Positions 49,262 to 58,010 of a DNA stretch of 62,742 bases are shown here, piece after piece (position 1 is the first letter of the stretch; each line of letters starts with the position of its first letter). The translations under genes and the position numbers were made by a program. The notes under the pieces were generated by a model that saw only the letters and a list, made by a program, of their open reading frames with translations, did no database searches and had not been told where the DNA came from. Source of the stretch: DATHTK01 sp035463295 (GTDB lineage: Bacteria > Actinomycetota > Rubrobacteria > Rubrobacterales > Rubrobacteraceae); contig DATHTK010000103.1 of NCBI GenBank assembly GCA_035463295.1, positions 1 through 62,742 of the forward strand. The letters run 5' to 3'.

Positions 49262-49320
49262 CGACGAAAGCCGGTGCCGCACCTCTACACCTATAGAGGG
49301 AACGCAGACACCGGCCCTAT
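49262..49320 (-). promoter_or_regulatory. Hairpin between the riboswitch and the small gene, possible expression platform
   Basis: GCCGGTG/CACCGGC (49270-49276 and 49309-49315) encloses CCTCTA/TAGAGG (49282-49287 and 49294-49299). On the minus strand it is followed by CTTTCGTCGTCG, a poor T-run. It may be a terminator or anti-terminator controlled by the aptamer. Confidence 0.45.
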
Positions 49321-49414
49321 CCTCCGTTCCGAACCCGAATAACGCCTCCGGGCAGGCCGCAGAGATCTAGCCCGCGTGTGGCTGACCGCTCCACGCCGTT
49401 ACGGCCCGGAGTGC

Positions 49415-49575
49415 CCTCTCTCTATCCGCCTACGAGGTTAGCTGTCGGGTTCGGGCCGAAAGAGAAGCCCTACGCCAGCTAGCGCTAGCTGGCGACTCAC
49501 CCCGGGGACCGCGAGCGGTCCGTGTGGGTCCCCCGCCCCCCGGCGCTACCCGGGGGCTCGGCGTCGCGGCATTCT
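49415..49575 (-). ncRNA. c-di-AMP riboswitch (ydaO-yuaA motif)
   Basis: On the minus strand the ydaO signature can be read in order: GACGCCGAGCCCCCGGG, GGGGGACCCACACGGACC, CCCCGGGGTGAGTCGC, GTAGGGCTTCTC and the nearly invariant CCCGAACCCGACAGCTAACC then TCGTAGGC. The GCTAGCGCTAGC hairpin between is a variable arm. The ligand c-di-AMP turns such genes off. It sits between its own promoter (49589-49617) and the small gene plus trkH, so K+ uptake would be shut when c-di-AMP is high. Confidence 0.92.
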
Positions 49576-49588
49576 GTTGTAGCTCAGC

Positions 49589-49617
49589 GGTATACGCCTC
49601 CGAGGATCGGTTGTCAA
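49589..49617 (-). promoter_or_regulatory. Consensus promoter ahead of the riboswitch
   Basis: Minus strand TTGACA (49617-49612), spacer 17 bp, TATACC (49594-49589). Confidence 0.88.
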
Positions 49618-49673
49618 CACTTCGCCTCTCGTCGTAGCTCCTGCAAGGCGAGCACCCGGGGCACGACGCGTGG

Positions 49674-49829
49674 GTGGTGGGCGACGAACCGGTGGTCTCG
49701 GTGAGTAATCGCAAGGGAGAGCTAGAGCTCGGAGACCTTGTATCTCCGCTATCTATCAGAAGCCCGGACGTTCTCGGGTGTTGGGGCGCACGAGGCTGGA
49801 TCCGGGCGCTCACGCGCGAGACGGCTTAA
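49674..49829 (+). CDS. Possible small protein or gene fragment, 51 aa
   Basis: A plus-strand frame with protein-like codon use runs from before 49641 to TAA 49829: GDEPVVSVSNRKGELELGD then LVSPLSIRSPDVLGCWGARG. A stop at about 49636 sets its left limit. GTG 49674 or 49677 could be a start but there is no clear ribosome site and no promoter. It may be the tail of a lost gene. No family recognised. Confidence 0.35.
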   Translation: MVGDEPVVSVSNRKGELELGDLVSPLSIRSPDVLGCWGARGWIRALTRETA

Positions 49830-49926
49830 TAACATTTAATACAAAGATACTTCATTTGGGTGATCCGTTCGGGGCTCTCTATCGCTACGCTGTGCAAGAG
49901 AGACAAGTAGTGATAGGGGTGGATCC

Positions 49927-50493
49927 ATGCCTACTACATTGCCCGCGCCGGAGGGTCCCGAACTCGAGAGGCTACCTGACCTCGCCCCGGAGGTGGCCGT
50001 ACGGGAAGCTGGGCTTGTCCTGGTTCATCTAGCGACGGACGCTGCGTTCCTGAGGGTTCATATACTGCCGCTTCTCCAAGAGGCGCGAGGGGCTAGGGGC
50101 TGGTACGTAGCGCGTGTCTGCGCCCCCCCGGACGGCTCCTATTCCCTTCAGGTCTTCGTGTGGCCTCCGGGGACCAGAACGCAGATTCACGATCACACCA
50201 CCTGGGGAGCTTATTGCTGCGTCGTGGGGTCCGTACTGGAAGAGCGTTACGAACGCCTCGATGATGGCTCGAAGCCCGACTACGCGCGCCTCAAGAAGGT
50301 CTGGCAGTTGAACTGGTGCAAGGAGGACGGTGTTTCGACTGTGCTGCCTTACGATCGTGGTATCCACAGGGTAGGTAACCCTGGCGCAAGGACGGCGATC
50401 TCGGTACACCTCTACGGTCCTCGAATAACAGAGGTGGATGGCCGTGATTACGATCCTTCAAGGGACTACGTCTGTGATCGGTTCGAAACGTGA
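49927..50493 (+). CDS. Cysteine dioxygenase-like cupin protein, 188 aa
   Basis: Thiol dioxygenase family: RTQIHDHTTWGAYCCVVGSV has the His-x-His iron ligands in the right setting, YDRGIHRVGNPG has the third His, and VHLYGPRI the final strand. Family members oxidise cysteine or 3-mercaptopropionate to the sulphinic acid. ATG 49927 with GGGGTGG upstream. TTAATACAAAGATACTT in the AT-rich leader may hold the promoter. Confidence 0.85.
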   Translation: MPTTLPAPEGPELERLPDLAPEVAVREAGLVLVHLATDAAFLRVHILPLLQEARGARGWYVARVCAPPDGSYSLQVFVWPPGTRTQIHDHTTWGAYCCVVGSVLEERYERLDDGSKPDYARLKKVWQLNWCKEDGVSTVLPYDRGIHRVGNPGARTAISVHLYGPRITEVDGRDYDPSRDYVCDRFET

Positions 50494-50584
50494 AGGTTCG
50501 ACGTAACGTCGGAGGGTCCCCGAGGCCACACGCGCTCCGACCCGGGGCAAATCGCAAACAGTAGGGAAGTGAGGAGACGCCGCC

Positions 50585-50800
50585 ATGACGACGCGAGCCT
50601 CGATTCCGAGCTCCTCTGAAGAGTTCCTTGACGGGTACCTGGCTCACCAGACCGACGGAAGCACCCTGGAGCGCGGTCCCGAGGACGTAAAGCGTTCTAT
50701 GAGCGAGTTCAGGGGCACAGGCATCGTTCGCTTCTCCGACGAGGCCAAGGTCGTGGAGAGCTGGGATAACGTCGTCCGGCTTGGGAGGCGGGCGGTGTAA
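50585..50800 (+). CDS. Small unrecognised protein, 71 aa
   Basis: GAGGAGACGCCGCC precedes the ATG. The protein is hydrophilic (SSSEEFLDGYLAHQTDGST, GPEDVKRSMSEF, GIVRFSDEAKVVESWDNVVR). It follows the dioxygenase gene by 91 bp in the same direction. No family recognised; codon use supports it. Confidence 0.6.
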   Translation: MTTRASIPSSSEEFLDGYLAHQTDGSTLERGPEDVKRSMSEFRGTGIVRFSDEAKVVESWDNVVRLGRRAV

Positions 50801-50854
50801 CTTCGTCACGCTGCTCTAATGACGCGCCAGCGGGTGGCTCGAGGCGGCTGAGGC

Positions 50855-51592
50855 TCAACCCGAGCGGGTCTCTTCCTCCACTGCCTCGTCCTCCGTCCCT
50901 TGCAGGGGGGCGCGCGTGCGGCCGAGGTTGCCCACGAGGGCGGCGACGGCGGTGACCAGGTAGATCTGTCCGAGCAGCCCCTCGGTCACCGCCAAGGCTC
51001 TGCCGAGGCCTCCCTGGGCCGTGAGGTCGCCGTAACCTACCGTGGCCATCGTGATAAAGCTGAAGTAGACGTAGTCGCTGCGCGTCCCGGCTTCCTCGGC
51101 GGCGAAGAAGGGCCGAGATCCCAACTCGCCGATCAACTCGTACATGAAAGAGAAGGTCAGCCCCAGCTGAACGTAGAGGCATACGGCTCCCAGAACCGTG
51201 AGCAGGCTGATCTCGGCGTGCATCCGAACCCGGCGGACGATCGCGGCCATCGCGAGCAGGGTGAGGAGCACGCTTGTCAGGGAGAGGTATCTCCTGGGGT
51301 CCCCCGTCTGAGCGACCGCGATGATGCCCGCACCGATGCCGATTGCGGCGAGCGCCAGCCCCGCCCGTACGACCTTCGGCTGCGCGCCCGAGGCCGCCAT
51401 GGCGACCATGAGGCTGGCGGCCAAAATCGCGGTGGTCGCCAGCCAGGCCCACGCCTCGTTCGGCGCCGATATGGAGAAGAACACGGTGATCATGAGCAGC
51501 AACAAGACGACGCCGAAGCGATCCTGGATGCGGGATCGCTCGCGCTCCCGGGAACCGGAGGGCCGTTTCGCTCGAGTTTGACCGTCTCTCAC
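50855..51592 (-). CDS. Potassium channel-like membrane protein, 245 aa
   Basis: Six or so hydrophobic segments; the last pair encloses the selectivity filter TMATVGYGDLT, which defines the K+ channel pore. The loop before the filter (YVYFSFI) is normal. The N-terminus is basic (RAKRPSGSRERERSR). No ligand or voltage-sensing domain is seen and the C-terminal tail is acidic and short. It is 2 kb from trkH, suggesting a role in potassium balance. Confidence 0.88.
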   Translation of the reverse strand: MRDGQTRAKRPSGSRERERSRIQDRFGVVLLLLMITVFFSISAPNEAWAWLATTAILAASLMVAMAASGAQPKVVRAGLALAAIGIGAGIIAVAQTGDPRRYLSLTSVLLTLLAMAAIVRRVRMHAEISLLTVLGAVCLYVQLGLTFSFMYELIGELGSRPFFAAEEAGTRSDYVYFSFITMATVGYGDLTAQGGLGRALAVTEGLLGQIYLVTAVAALVGNLGRTRAPLQGTEDEAVEEETRSG

Positions 51593-51810
51593 CGAACGGG
51601 CTTATCTCTCTTGATCGGCCTACACGGCGCGTGGAGCGCCGGACCCTTTCGGGCGACCGCTGATGCTAAGCGGACTATTTCGCCCGGCACGTTTCGGGAT
51701 GTGGGGCCTCTCCACTACCCGATCATCCTACGCCATGTATATGACCTCTGCACCCTCGCATGGGAGGCGCTGAGGCCTAGCTCTAGACGCAGCGGAGGCA
51801 TCGGGCACCG

Positions 51811-51840
51811 TTGCTCTGCGGGACGTGGGGAAGATAGAAT
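51811..51840 (+). promoter_or_regulatory. Promoter of a leaderless small gene
   Basis: TTGCTC (51811-51816), 18-bp spacer, TAGAAT (51835-51840), ending six bases before GTG 51847. Confidence 0.6.
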
Positions 51841-51846
51841 GGTCGT

Positions 51847-52104
51847 GTGTCCAGCACCGAGCACTTCCCACGAGAGATAGACCGCATCGAGGGCGACATA
51901 GCGGAGCTCCTGGCTTACAGGGCCGAGCTAGAGGCGCACAGCCGGGCGGCCAGTGGTTGGTGGGCGCGCTACAAGTGCGGCTTGAAGGTCGTCCTGACCA
52001 GGAGGCAGATAGAGAACCACCTCCGGTTCTTGAGGCTCGAGCGCGAGCAGGCATACGAGTCTTGCCAGAGGTTGGAGAGAGACGAGCGTTCCTCCGTCAC
52101 CTAG
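51847..52104 (+). CDS. Small coiled-coil-type protein, 85 aa
   Basis: GTG 51847 lies six bases after TAGAAT, so a leaderless message is likely. Two helices seem to form a hairpin: REIDRIEGDIAELLAYRAEL and RRQIENHLRFLRLEREQAYE, joined by SGWWARYKCGLKVVL. Function unknown. Converges with the TPR gene across a hairpin. Confidence 0.65.
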   Translation: MSSTEHFPREIDRIEGDIAELLAYRAELEAHSRAASGWWARYKCGLKVVLTRRQIENHLRFLRLEREQAYESCQRLERDERSSVT

Positions 52105-52136
52105 CGGCTCCCCCGGGGCGACCTCGGGGAGCCGCT
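52103..52136. terminator. Bidirectional hairpin between convergent genes
   Basis: AGCGGCTCCCC at 52103 pairs with GGGGAGCCGCT ending at 52136. It overlaps both stop codons. Confidence 0.75.
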
Positions 52137-52459
52137 CAGTCCTGATCTGCGAGTTGCACGAGGGCGAGGCGCAGATCGTCGGCCATACCGGCGTGCCCGA
52201 ACTTCTCGGCCTGGCTGATGCCCGTCTCGTAGGCGGTACGCGCCTCGTCCCTGCGACCGAGACGCGAGAGCACGTCGCCTAGCCGCGCATAAGCGTTGCC
52301 CTCGTCGTCCGGGTGGCTTGCGATGTACCGCTGCAGCACCGTGGCTTCGTCCTCATACTGCTCGGTCTTTCGGTACTCGTTCGCCAGCGCGAGTAGCCCG
52401 GTAGGGTTGTCCGGGTTGTCCGCCAGCATACGTTCGAAGTAGTTGATCCTGTCTTCCAC
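52136..52459 (-). CDS. Small TPR protein, 107 aa
   Basis: About three tetratricopeptide repeats: NPTGLLALANEYRKTEQYED, GNAYARLGDVLSRLGRRDEA and DLRLALVQLADQD. It starts GTG with GGAGGAGAGCAG upstream; TATACT (52496-52491) is a candidate -10. Probably an adaptor for another protein. No partner evident. Confidence 0.75.
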   Translation of the reverse strand: MEDRINYFERMLADNPDNPTGLLALANEYRKTEQYEDEATVLQRYIASHPDDEGNAYARLGDVLSRLGRRDEARTAYETGISQAEKFGHAGMADDLRLALVQLADQD

Positions 52460-52756
52460 CTGCTCTCCTCCCGCCAGTCGTCCAGTGGCCTAGTATAGGT
52501 TACCGTGATCGCGGGTTATGCTCTTGTCGAGCCCCGGCGGCGCGGCTCGTCTCGAGAGGGGCGCAGATCGTAGAGGATCTCGCGCCTTCCGGGGGCTTAC
52601 CGGGACGGATATGTGGGTAAGACCCGAGCGAAGATGTGGGGTATCATAGAAGCGATCAAGATGTCTCATCGGCTAATAGAGAGGGCGGGTGCGAGAGCCG
52701 ACAACGCGGCTTCCCGCGGGCCGTCCGAGCGCGCAAAGAGTACGTGACGTGAGGGT
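52460..52756. other. Divergent intergenic region upstream of sucA
   Basis: CTTACC and GGTAAG (around 52598-52618) form a weak hairpin; TATCAT near 52639 is a possible -10 for sucA with a leader of about 100 bases. No convincing gene. Confidence 0.4.
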
Positions 52757-55618
52757 GTGATCCTGTTGCAGAGAGAGACAGAGAGCCAGTTCTTCGGGCC
52801 GAACCTCGGATACGTGTTGGAGCTCTACGAGAGGTACAGGGAGGACCCCGAGTCCGTCGACGAGCGGATGCGGAAGTTCTTCGAGGGCTGGAGCCCGCCG
52901 CGGGCCGTCGCGAACGGGCATACGGTGTCGGGCGAGACCGTCGCCGGGATGGACGTGGACAAGATCGTCGGGGCGGCCAAGTTCGTCCGCTCCATAAGGG
53001 ACTTCGGGCACTCCGCCGCGCAGCTTGACCCGCTCGGTAGCGAGCCGCCCGGCGACCCGGCACTCGACCCCGAGTTTCACGGCTTCAGCGAAGAGGACCT
53101 GGAGAGCATGCCCTCCAGCGTCATCGGCGGCCCGATAGCCGAGCGCACGGAGACGGCTAGAGGAGCGGCGGACGAGCTTCGGCGCATCTACTGCAAGACC
53201 ACCGGCTACGACTTCGGCCACATCGCCCACATCCCCGACGAGCGCTTCTGGCTCAGGGACGCGGTCGAGTCCGAGCGCTTTGGCGGCGAGATGGACGCCG
53301 AGGGCGCCAGGGCGCTTCTGAGGCGGCTCACGCGGGTCGATACCTTAGAGAAGTTCCTGCACAAGACCTTCCTCGGGCAGAAGCGGTTCTCCGTCGAGGG
53401 CAACGACATGGTCGTGCCGATGCTGGACCGCCTGATCCGGCTCGCCGCCGAGACGGACACCCCCGAGGTGGTTATGGGGATGGCCCACCGGGGGCGCCTG
53501 AACGTTCTGGCCCACGTCCTCAACAAGCCTTACGCTAGGATATTCGGCGAGTTCCAGCAACCGGAGAAGGGCGAGCAGCCGTCGGTCTCCGAGAGTACCG
53601 GCGGCGGATGGGTCGGGGACGTCAAATACCACCTGGGCGTCCGGGGCTTTCATCTTGAAGAGGGCGAGGAGGACACGAAGGTTCTCATCAACCTGGCGCC
53701 CAACCCGAGCCACCTCGAACACGTCAACCCGGTGGTCGAGGGCATGGCCCGCGCCACCCAGGAGAGGCGGGATGAGGCGGGGGCGCCCCGGCAGGACATG
53801 GACGCGTCGCTGCCGGTGCTGCTGCACGGGGATGCTGCCTTCCCGGCCGAGGGCGTGGTAGCTGAGACCCTCAACCTGTACAGGCTGCCCGGCTACACCA
53901 CCGGCGGGACTATCCACATAATCACCAACAACCAGCTCGGGTTTACGACCGAGCAGCACGCCGCCCGCTCAACGACCTACGCGAGCGACCTGGCCAAGGG
54001 ATTCGAGATACCGGTCGTCCACGTAAACGCCGACGATCCCGAAGCATGCCTGGCAGCCATTAGCCTGGGTTACGCCTACCGCGAGAAGTTCCACAAGGAC
54101 TTCATGATCGATCTCATCGGCTACCGGCGCTTCGGACACAACGAGGGCGACGAGCCCGCCTATACCCAGCCGAAGATGTACGAGACCATCCGCGACCACC
54201 CGACGGTGCGCGAGATCTGGGCCAGGAAGCTCGAGGAGCGTGGGGTCATCGAGGAGGGTGAGGCCGATGCGCTGGTCGAGGAAATCTTCGAGAAGATGCG
54301 GGAGGTTCACAAGGACCCGGACGAGGGTCTCGAGGACGAGGACGTCGTAACCGACCAGCCCTACACGCCGCTGGTCGAGATCCCGGACACGCGGGTGTCC
54401 GCCGAGAGGTTGGAAGCCCTCAACGCGGCGATGCTCGAGCGCCCCGAGGACTTCGAGCCGAACGGCAAGCTGGAACGGCTCTTTCAGAAGAACCGCGGGG
54501 ACCTGGAGCAGATAGACTGGGCGCACGCCGAGGCGCTGGCCTTCGCCTCTTTGCTGGAGGACGGGGTCGCCATCCGGCTCACCGGGCAGGACTCCGAACG
54601 GGGGACCTTCTCCCAGCGGCACGCGGTGCTGCACGACGAGAACACCGGCGAGAGCTACGTGCCGCTACAGAACATCCCGCAGGCGAAGGCGTCGTTCGCG
54701 ATACATAACAGCCCGCTCTCGGAGATCGCGGTCATGGGCTTCGAGTACGGGTATTCGATGAACACGGACGACTCGTTGCTCTTGTGGGAGGCCCAGTACG
54801 GGGACTTCGCCAACGTCGCGCAGCCGATAATCGATCAGTTTATTGTCAGCGGGCAGGCCAAATGGGGCCAGGCTTCCGAGCTCGTCCTCCTCCTGCCGCA
54901 CGGCTACGAGGGTCAGGGACCGGAGCACTCCAGCGCCCGACTGGAGCGCTTCTTGCAGCTGGCGGCCAGCGAGAACATAAGGATCGCCAACTGCACCACG
55001 GCGGCCCAGTACTTCCACCTCTTGCGCGCCCAGGCCGCGCTCAAGGACAACCAGCGGCCGCTCATCATCATGGCGCCGAAGAGCCTGCTCAGGCACCCGA
55101 TGGCTGCATCGGAGCTCGAGGACTTCACAGAGAGCTCCTTCCAGCCGGTGCTCGACGATGAGGAGGCTCGCGAGAGGGCTGACTCCATAGAGCGGCTCAT
55201 ACTGTGCTCCGGCAAGATCTACACCGAGCTCGTCAGCAGCGAGTACCGCGAGGAGGCGGTGGACACCGCCATCGTCCGGGTGGAGCTCCTCTACCCCTTC
55301 CCGGAGGAGCGGGTGCACGAGGTAATCGACGGTTACCCGAACCTGCGGGAGATACTCTGGGTTCAGGAGGAGCCGAAGAACATGGGGGCTTGGACCTTTA
55401 TGGAGCCGCGCCTGAGGGAACTGACCGGCGGGGAGCTGCCTATCCTCTACGTCGGGAAGCCGGACCGGCCCAGCCCGGCCCAGGGCTCGGCGCGATTCCA
55501 CAAAGAGGAGCACGCGCATATAGTCCGGGCGGCCTTCGAGAGCGTGGACGACAGAACGGGTGCCGCCGAGGAAGCCGCCGAGGCACTGCAGGCCCGCGCC
55601 CCCGGCAGGAGCGACTGA
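52757..55618 (+). CDS. sucA: 2-oxoglutarate dehydrogenase E1 component, 953 aa
   Basis: Thiamin-diphosphate E1. N-term FFGPNLGYVLELYERYREDP. The cofactor site is present in MGMAHRGRLNVLAHVLNKP, LLHGDAAFPAEGVVAETLNL and GYRRFGHNEGDEPAYTQP. The transketolase-type half carries ENTGESYVPLQNIPQAKAS and NSPLSEIAVMGFEYGYSMN. The size fits a stand-alone E1 (about 940 aa), without the fused E2-like domain of mycobacterial or corynebacterial Kgd/OdhA. GTG 52757 with GTGAGGGT upstream. sucB follows after 36 bp. Confidence 0.96.
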   Translation: MILLQRETESQFFGPNLGYVLELYERYREDPESVDERMRKFFEGWSPPRAVANGHTVSGETVAGMDVDKIVGAAKFVRSIRDFGHSAAQLDPLGSEPPGDPALDPEFHGFSEEDLESMPSSVIGGPIAERTETARGAADELRRIYCKTTGYDFGHIAHIPDERFWLRDAVESERFGGEMDAEGARALLRRLTRVDTLEKFLHKTFLGQKRFSVEGNDMVVPMLDRLIRLAAETDTPEVVMGMAHRGRLNVLAHVLNKPYARIFGEFQQPEKGEQPSVSESTGGGWVGDVKYHLGVRGFHLEEGEEDTKVLINLAPNPSHLEHVNPVVEGMARATQERRDEAGAPRQDMDASLPVLLHGDAAFPAEGVVAETLNLYRLPGYTTGGTIHIITNNQLGFTTEQHAARSTTYASDLAKGFEIPVVHVNADDPEACLAAISLGYAYREKFHKDFMIDLIGYRRFGHNEGDEPAYTQPKMYETIRDHPTVREIWARKLEERGVIEEGEADALVEEIFEKMREVHKDPDEGLEDEDVVTDQPYTPLVEIPDTRVSAERLEALNAAMLERPEDFEPNGKLERLFQKNRGDLEQIDWAHAEALAFASLLEDGVAIRLTGQDSERGTFSQRHAVLHDENTGESYVPLQNIPQAKASFAIHNSPLSEIAVMGFEYGYSMNTDDSLLLWEAQYGDFANVAQPIIDQFIVSGQAKWGQASELVLLLPHGYEGQGPEHSSARLERFLQLAASENIRIANCTTAAQYFHLLRAQAALKDNQRPLIIMAPKSLLRHPMAASELEDFTESSFQPVLDDEEARERADSIERLILCSGKIYTELVSSEYREEAVDTAIVRVELLYPFPEERVHEVIDGYPNLREILWVQEEPKNMGAWTFMEPRLRELTGGELPILYVGKPDRPSPAQGSARFHKEEHAHIVRAAFESVDDRTGAAEEAAEALQARAPGRSD

Positions 55619-55654
55619 GCGTGGAGAGATCTGGAGAGGAAGAGGTGCGAGTCC

Positions 55655-56956
55655 ATGGCGGTTGAGATATACGTACCGGAGCTGGGAGAGTCGGTCGCCG
55701 ACGCGACGGTCGGCAAGTGGCTCAAGCAGGAGGGAGAGGCCGTGAAGTCCGGCGAACCCCTCGTCGAGCTGGAGACCGACAAGATCAACTTCGAGGTCGA
55801 GGCCGAGCAGGACGGCGTGCTCGAGAATATCACCAAGAGCGAGGGCGAGACCGTCAACGTCGGCGAGGTCATCGGTACCATCGGCGAGGGCGGTGCCGCC
55901 GAAGGCGATGGCCAGCCGGAGACCGCCGAGGAGGAAGGCGTCGCCGAGGCGCAGGCCGAGCAGCCGGAGCCAGAGGCGGAGGAGGCGGCCGCCGACGAGG
56001 AAGCAGACGGCCACCGGGATGTCGAGGAGGGGGGCTTCCGCGCCTCGCCTTCGGTGAGGAAGCTGGCGCAGGAGTACGAGGTGGACCTGGCGGAGGTCTC
56101 GGGCTCCGGCTCCGGTGGCCGCATAACCCGCGACGACGTCGAGCGCATCATAAGGGAGCAGGGCCGCCCCTCGGAGGCCGAAGAGCGCCCTGCGCAGCCC
56201 GAAGAGGACGGTCGCGCCCAGGAGCGCCCCGCTGCGGTGGCCGAGAACGGGCGCGGCGCGCTCGAAGAGCGGGTGCGGATGTCCCGCCGGCGCCAGACCA
56301 TCGCCAAGCGACTGGTCGAGGCCCAGCAGACGGCGGCGATGCTCACCACCTTCAACGAGGCGGACATGAGCGGCGTCATGCAGCTCAGGAGCCGCCGCAA
56401 GGACGAGTTCCAGGAGCGCCATGGGGTCAAGCTCGGCTTCATGAGCTTCTTTACAAAGGCGGCGATAGGCGCGCTCAAGGCGTTCCCCAAGGTCAACGCC
56501 GAGCTGCAAGACGACGAGCTGATCCTCAAGCGCTACTACGACATCGGTGTCGCCGTGAATACCGAGGAGGGCCTCGTCGTCCCCGTCGTGCGCGACGCCG
56601 ACAAGAAGAACTTCGCCGATATCGAGCGTGAGATCGCGCAGCTCGCCGAAAAGGCTCGCGAGCGCAAGCTCGCCCTCGAAGACCTGCAGGGCGGGACGTT
56701 CACGATCACCAACGGCGGCATCTTCGGCTCCCTGATCTCGACCCCTATCCTGAACACACCGCAGGTCGCGATCCTGGGGATGCACAAGATCCAGGAGCGC
56801 CCGGTCGTGGTAGACGGAGAGATCGAGGTCCGTCCCATGATGTACCTCGCGCTCTCTTACGACCACCGCATCGTGGACGGCGCCGATGCCGTGGGCTTCC
56901 TCGTGCGCATCAAAGAACTCATCGAAGACCCGGAGTCGCTGCTGCTGGAAGGATAG
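55655..56956 (+). CDS. sucB: Dihydrolipoamide succinyltransferase (E2), 433 aa
   Basis: Residues 1-75: lipoyl domain with the modified Lys in ELETDKINFEVEA. Residues 80-125: Glu/Ala-rich linker. Residues 127-165: peripheral-subunit-binding domain (ASPSVRKLAQEYEVDLAEVS). Residues 200-433: catalytic core with TFTITNGGIFGSLISTPI and LALSYDHRIVDGADA (His and Asp). Ends ESLLLEG as in the family. Its Lys would be lipoylated by LipB/LipA and re-oxidised by the LpdA encoded at 24980. Confidence 0.96.
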   Translation: MAVEIYVPELGESVADATVGKWLKQEGEAVKSGEPLVELETDKINFEVEAEQDGVLENITKSEGETVNVGEVIGTIGEGGAAEGDGQPETAEEEGVAEAQAEQPEPEAEEAAADEEADGHRDVEEGGFRASPSVRKLAQEYEVDLAEVSGSGSGGRITRDDVERIIREQGRPSEAEERPAQPEEDGRAQERPAAVAENGRGALEERVRMSRRRQTIAKRLVEAQQTAAMLTTFNEADMSGVMQLRSRRKDEFQERHGVKLGFMSFFTKAAIGALKAFPKVNAELQDDELILKRYYDIGVAVNTEEGLVVPVVRDADKKNFADIEREIAQLAEKARERKLALEDLQGGTFTITNGGIFGSLISTPILNTPQVAILGMHKIQERPVVVDGEIEVRPMMYLALSYDHRIVDGADAVGFLVRIKELIEDPESLLLEG

Positions 56957-56980
56957 ACCCGGACTCTAACGTAACGCAAT

Positions 56981-57016
56981 CGAGAGGCCCTCGTGCGAGG
57001 GCCTCTCGTCTTGATT
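56981..57016 (+). terminator. Intrinsic terminator of sucAB
   Basis: CGAGAGGCCCTCG and CGAGGGCCTCTCG (13-bp perfect stem) followed by TCTTGATTT. Confidence 0.85.
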
Positions 57017-57019
57017 TCG

Positions 57020-57058
57020 CACACCCTCTCTCCTGCAATGGGTTGTAGAGAGGGTGTG
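57020..57058. repeat. Second perfect hairpin, 12-bp stem
   Basis: CACACCCTCTCT (57020-57031) and AGAGAGGGTGTG (57047-57058) enclose 15 bases. It sits at the left edge of the AT-richer islet and could be the end of a lost insertion sequence. Confidence 0.6.
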
Positions 57059-57170
57059 TACGCTCGAAAAGGACAATGTACCTCAGGTCTGCGCAGAAGC
57101 CGCTGAAGAGGGCCCTTCATCTGCACAACAGCACGTCGTGGCAGAGATGAATCGGGGACAATATGGCCAC

Positions 57171-57251
57171 ATGAATGGCTACTCGGAAGATCTCCGACAG
57201 AAGATAGTCTCTCACGCCCGCAGCGGTCAGGACGTTTCTAAGACCCTGCAC
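57171..57251 (+). pseudogene. IS630-type transposase remnant, N-terminal 27 codons
   Basis: The frame reads MNGYSEDLRQKIVSHARSGQ and then loses similarity to the family. MNGYSxDLRxKIV is the usual start of IS630-type transposases (helix-turn-helix of the N-domain). The rest of the transposase is missing; the response regulator gene overlaps the break from the other strand. Confidence 0.65.
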
Positions 57252-57717
57252 GCTCCCCGAGAGTCCCATCCCCGGCCGACATGGCCGTCAGCGCAGGTAC
57301 GTTCGCATCCAGCCAGTAACGGGCGATAAGTGGAATAAGGTCGTGCCACGGCACAGCCGACAGCTTGTCGATGTAGCTGTTTGCCCCCGCGCGATAGGCT
57401 TCGACTATATCCTGCGGCGCCGTCGAAGCAGAAAACACAACGACCGGCAGTAGCTTCGTTCGTTCGTGTTCGCGCAAGCAGCGCAAGACTTCCAGACCGT
57501 CCAGACGGGGCATCGACAGGTCTAGCAGCATGAACTGGGGCATGATGCTGGTGTCCCTTTCAGCGTGATCGCCGGTCCCGAACAGGTAGTCAAGCGCTTC
57601 TACCCCATCGCGGGCGACGACTACTTCGTTGTCGATGCCGCCTGCCCGCAGCATCAGCCCGAACATTTCCACGGTCCGGGGATCGTCTTCGGCTATCAAG
57701 ATTCTATCGTCGCCCAT
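57238..57717 (-). CDS. Response regulator receiver protein (Rcp1-like), 159 aa
   Basis: A stand-alone CheY-like receiver. Acidic pocket ILIAEDDPRTVEMF, phosphorylatable Asp in FMLLDLSMPRLDGLEVLR, Ser/Thr in VVVFSASTAPQDI and Lys in SYIDKLSAVP are all present. The variant with VARDGVEALDYLFGTGDH and PVVVF is that of phytochrome-partner receivers such as Rcp1. No histidine kinase is near. ATG 57717 matches the family start. Its 3' end overlaps the transposase remnant, so it may have been brought in or truncated nearby. Confidence 0.85.
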   Translation of the reverse strand: MGDDRILIAEDDPRTVEMFGLMLRAGGIDNEVVVARDGVEALDYLFGTGDHAERDTSIMPQFMLLDLSMPRLDGLEVLRCLREHERTKLLPVVVFSASTAPQDIVEAYRAGANSYIDKLSAVPWHDLIPLIARYWLDANVPALTAMSAGDGTLGERAGS

Positions 57718-58010
57718 ACTGGCTGGCCCGCTCTCTTCTGATGCCAAGTAGTATGGGCTGTCGCTGCATAGGCGTCTACGCGTCTCGCTAGGCAATCTGT
57801 CCTACGTCGGCTGCATCGTTCGGGCCATTGCACTTGCTGGAAGCGATTGCTGCGATACCCGACGGCGCCAGCTCTACTTCCGGAGCCGCTTCGCACCGGC
57901 TTCCTGCGGCAACAGGGTAAGTTTGCGCGTTGGGCTTCCTTCAAGGTTGAAACGCACGGCAGATATATGGGCCATTCTGTATAAGATGAACTCCTCGAAG
58001 GGAGATAGAA

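Noticed and set aside
49572..49610. TGTAGCTCAGCGGTATACGC resembles the D-arm of a tRNA gene
   Set aside because: No matching GAGC, anticodon stem, T arm or acceptor stem follows; the bases are part of the ydaO leader and promoter on the other strand.
54665..56866. 733-codon minus-strand frame across sucA and sucB
   Set aside because: Rich in Leu, Gly, Val and Asp without domain structure and overlapping two well-conserved genes.
56981..57058. Two adjacent hairpins as a CRISPR-like or repeat array
   Set aside because: The two stems differ in sequence; the first is a normal terminator.
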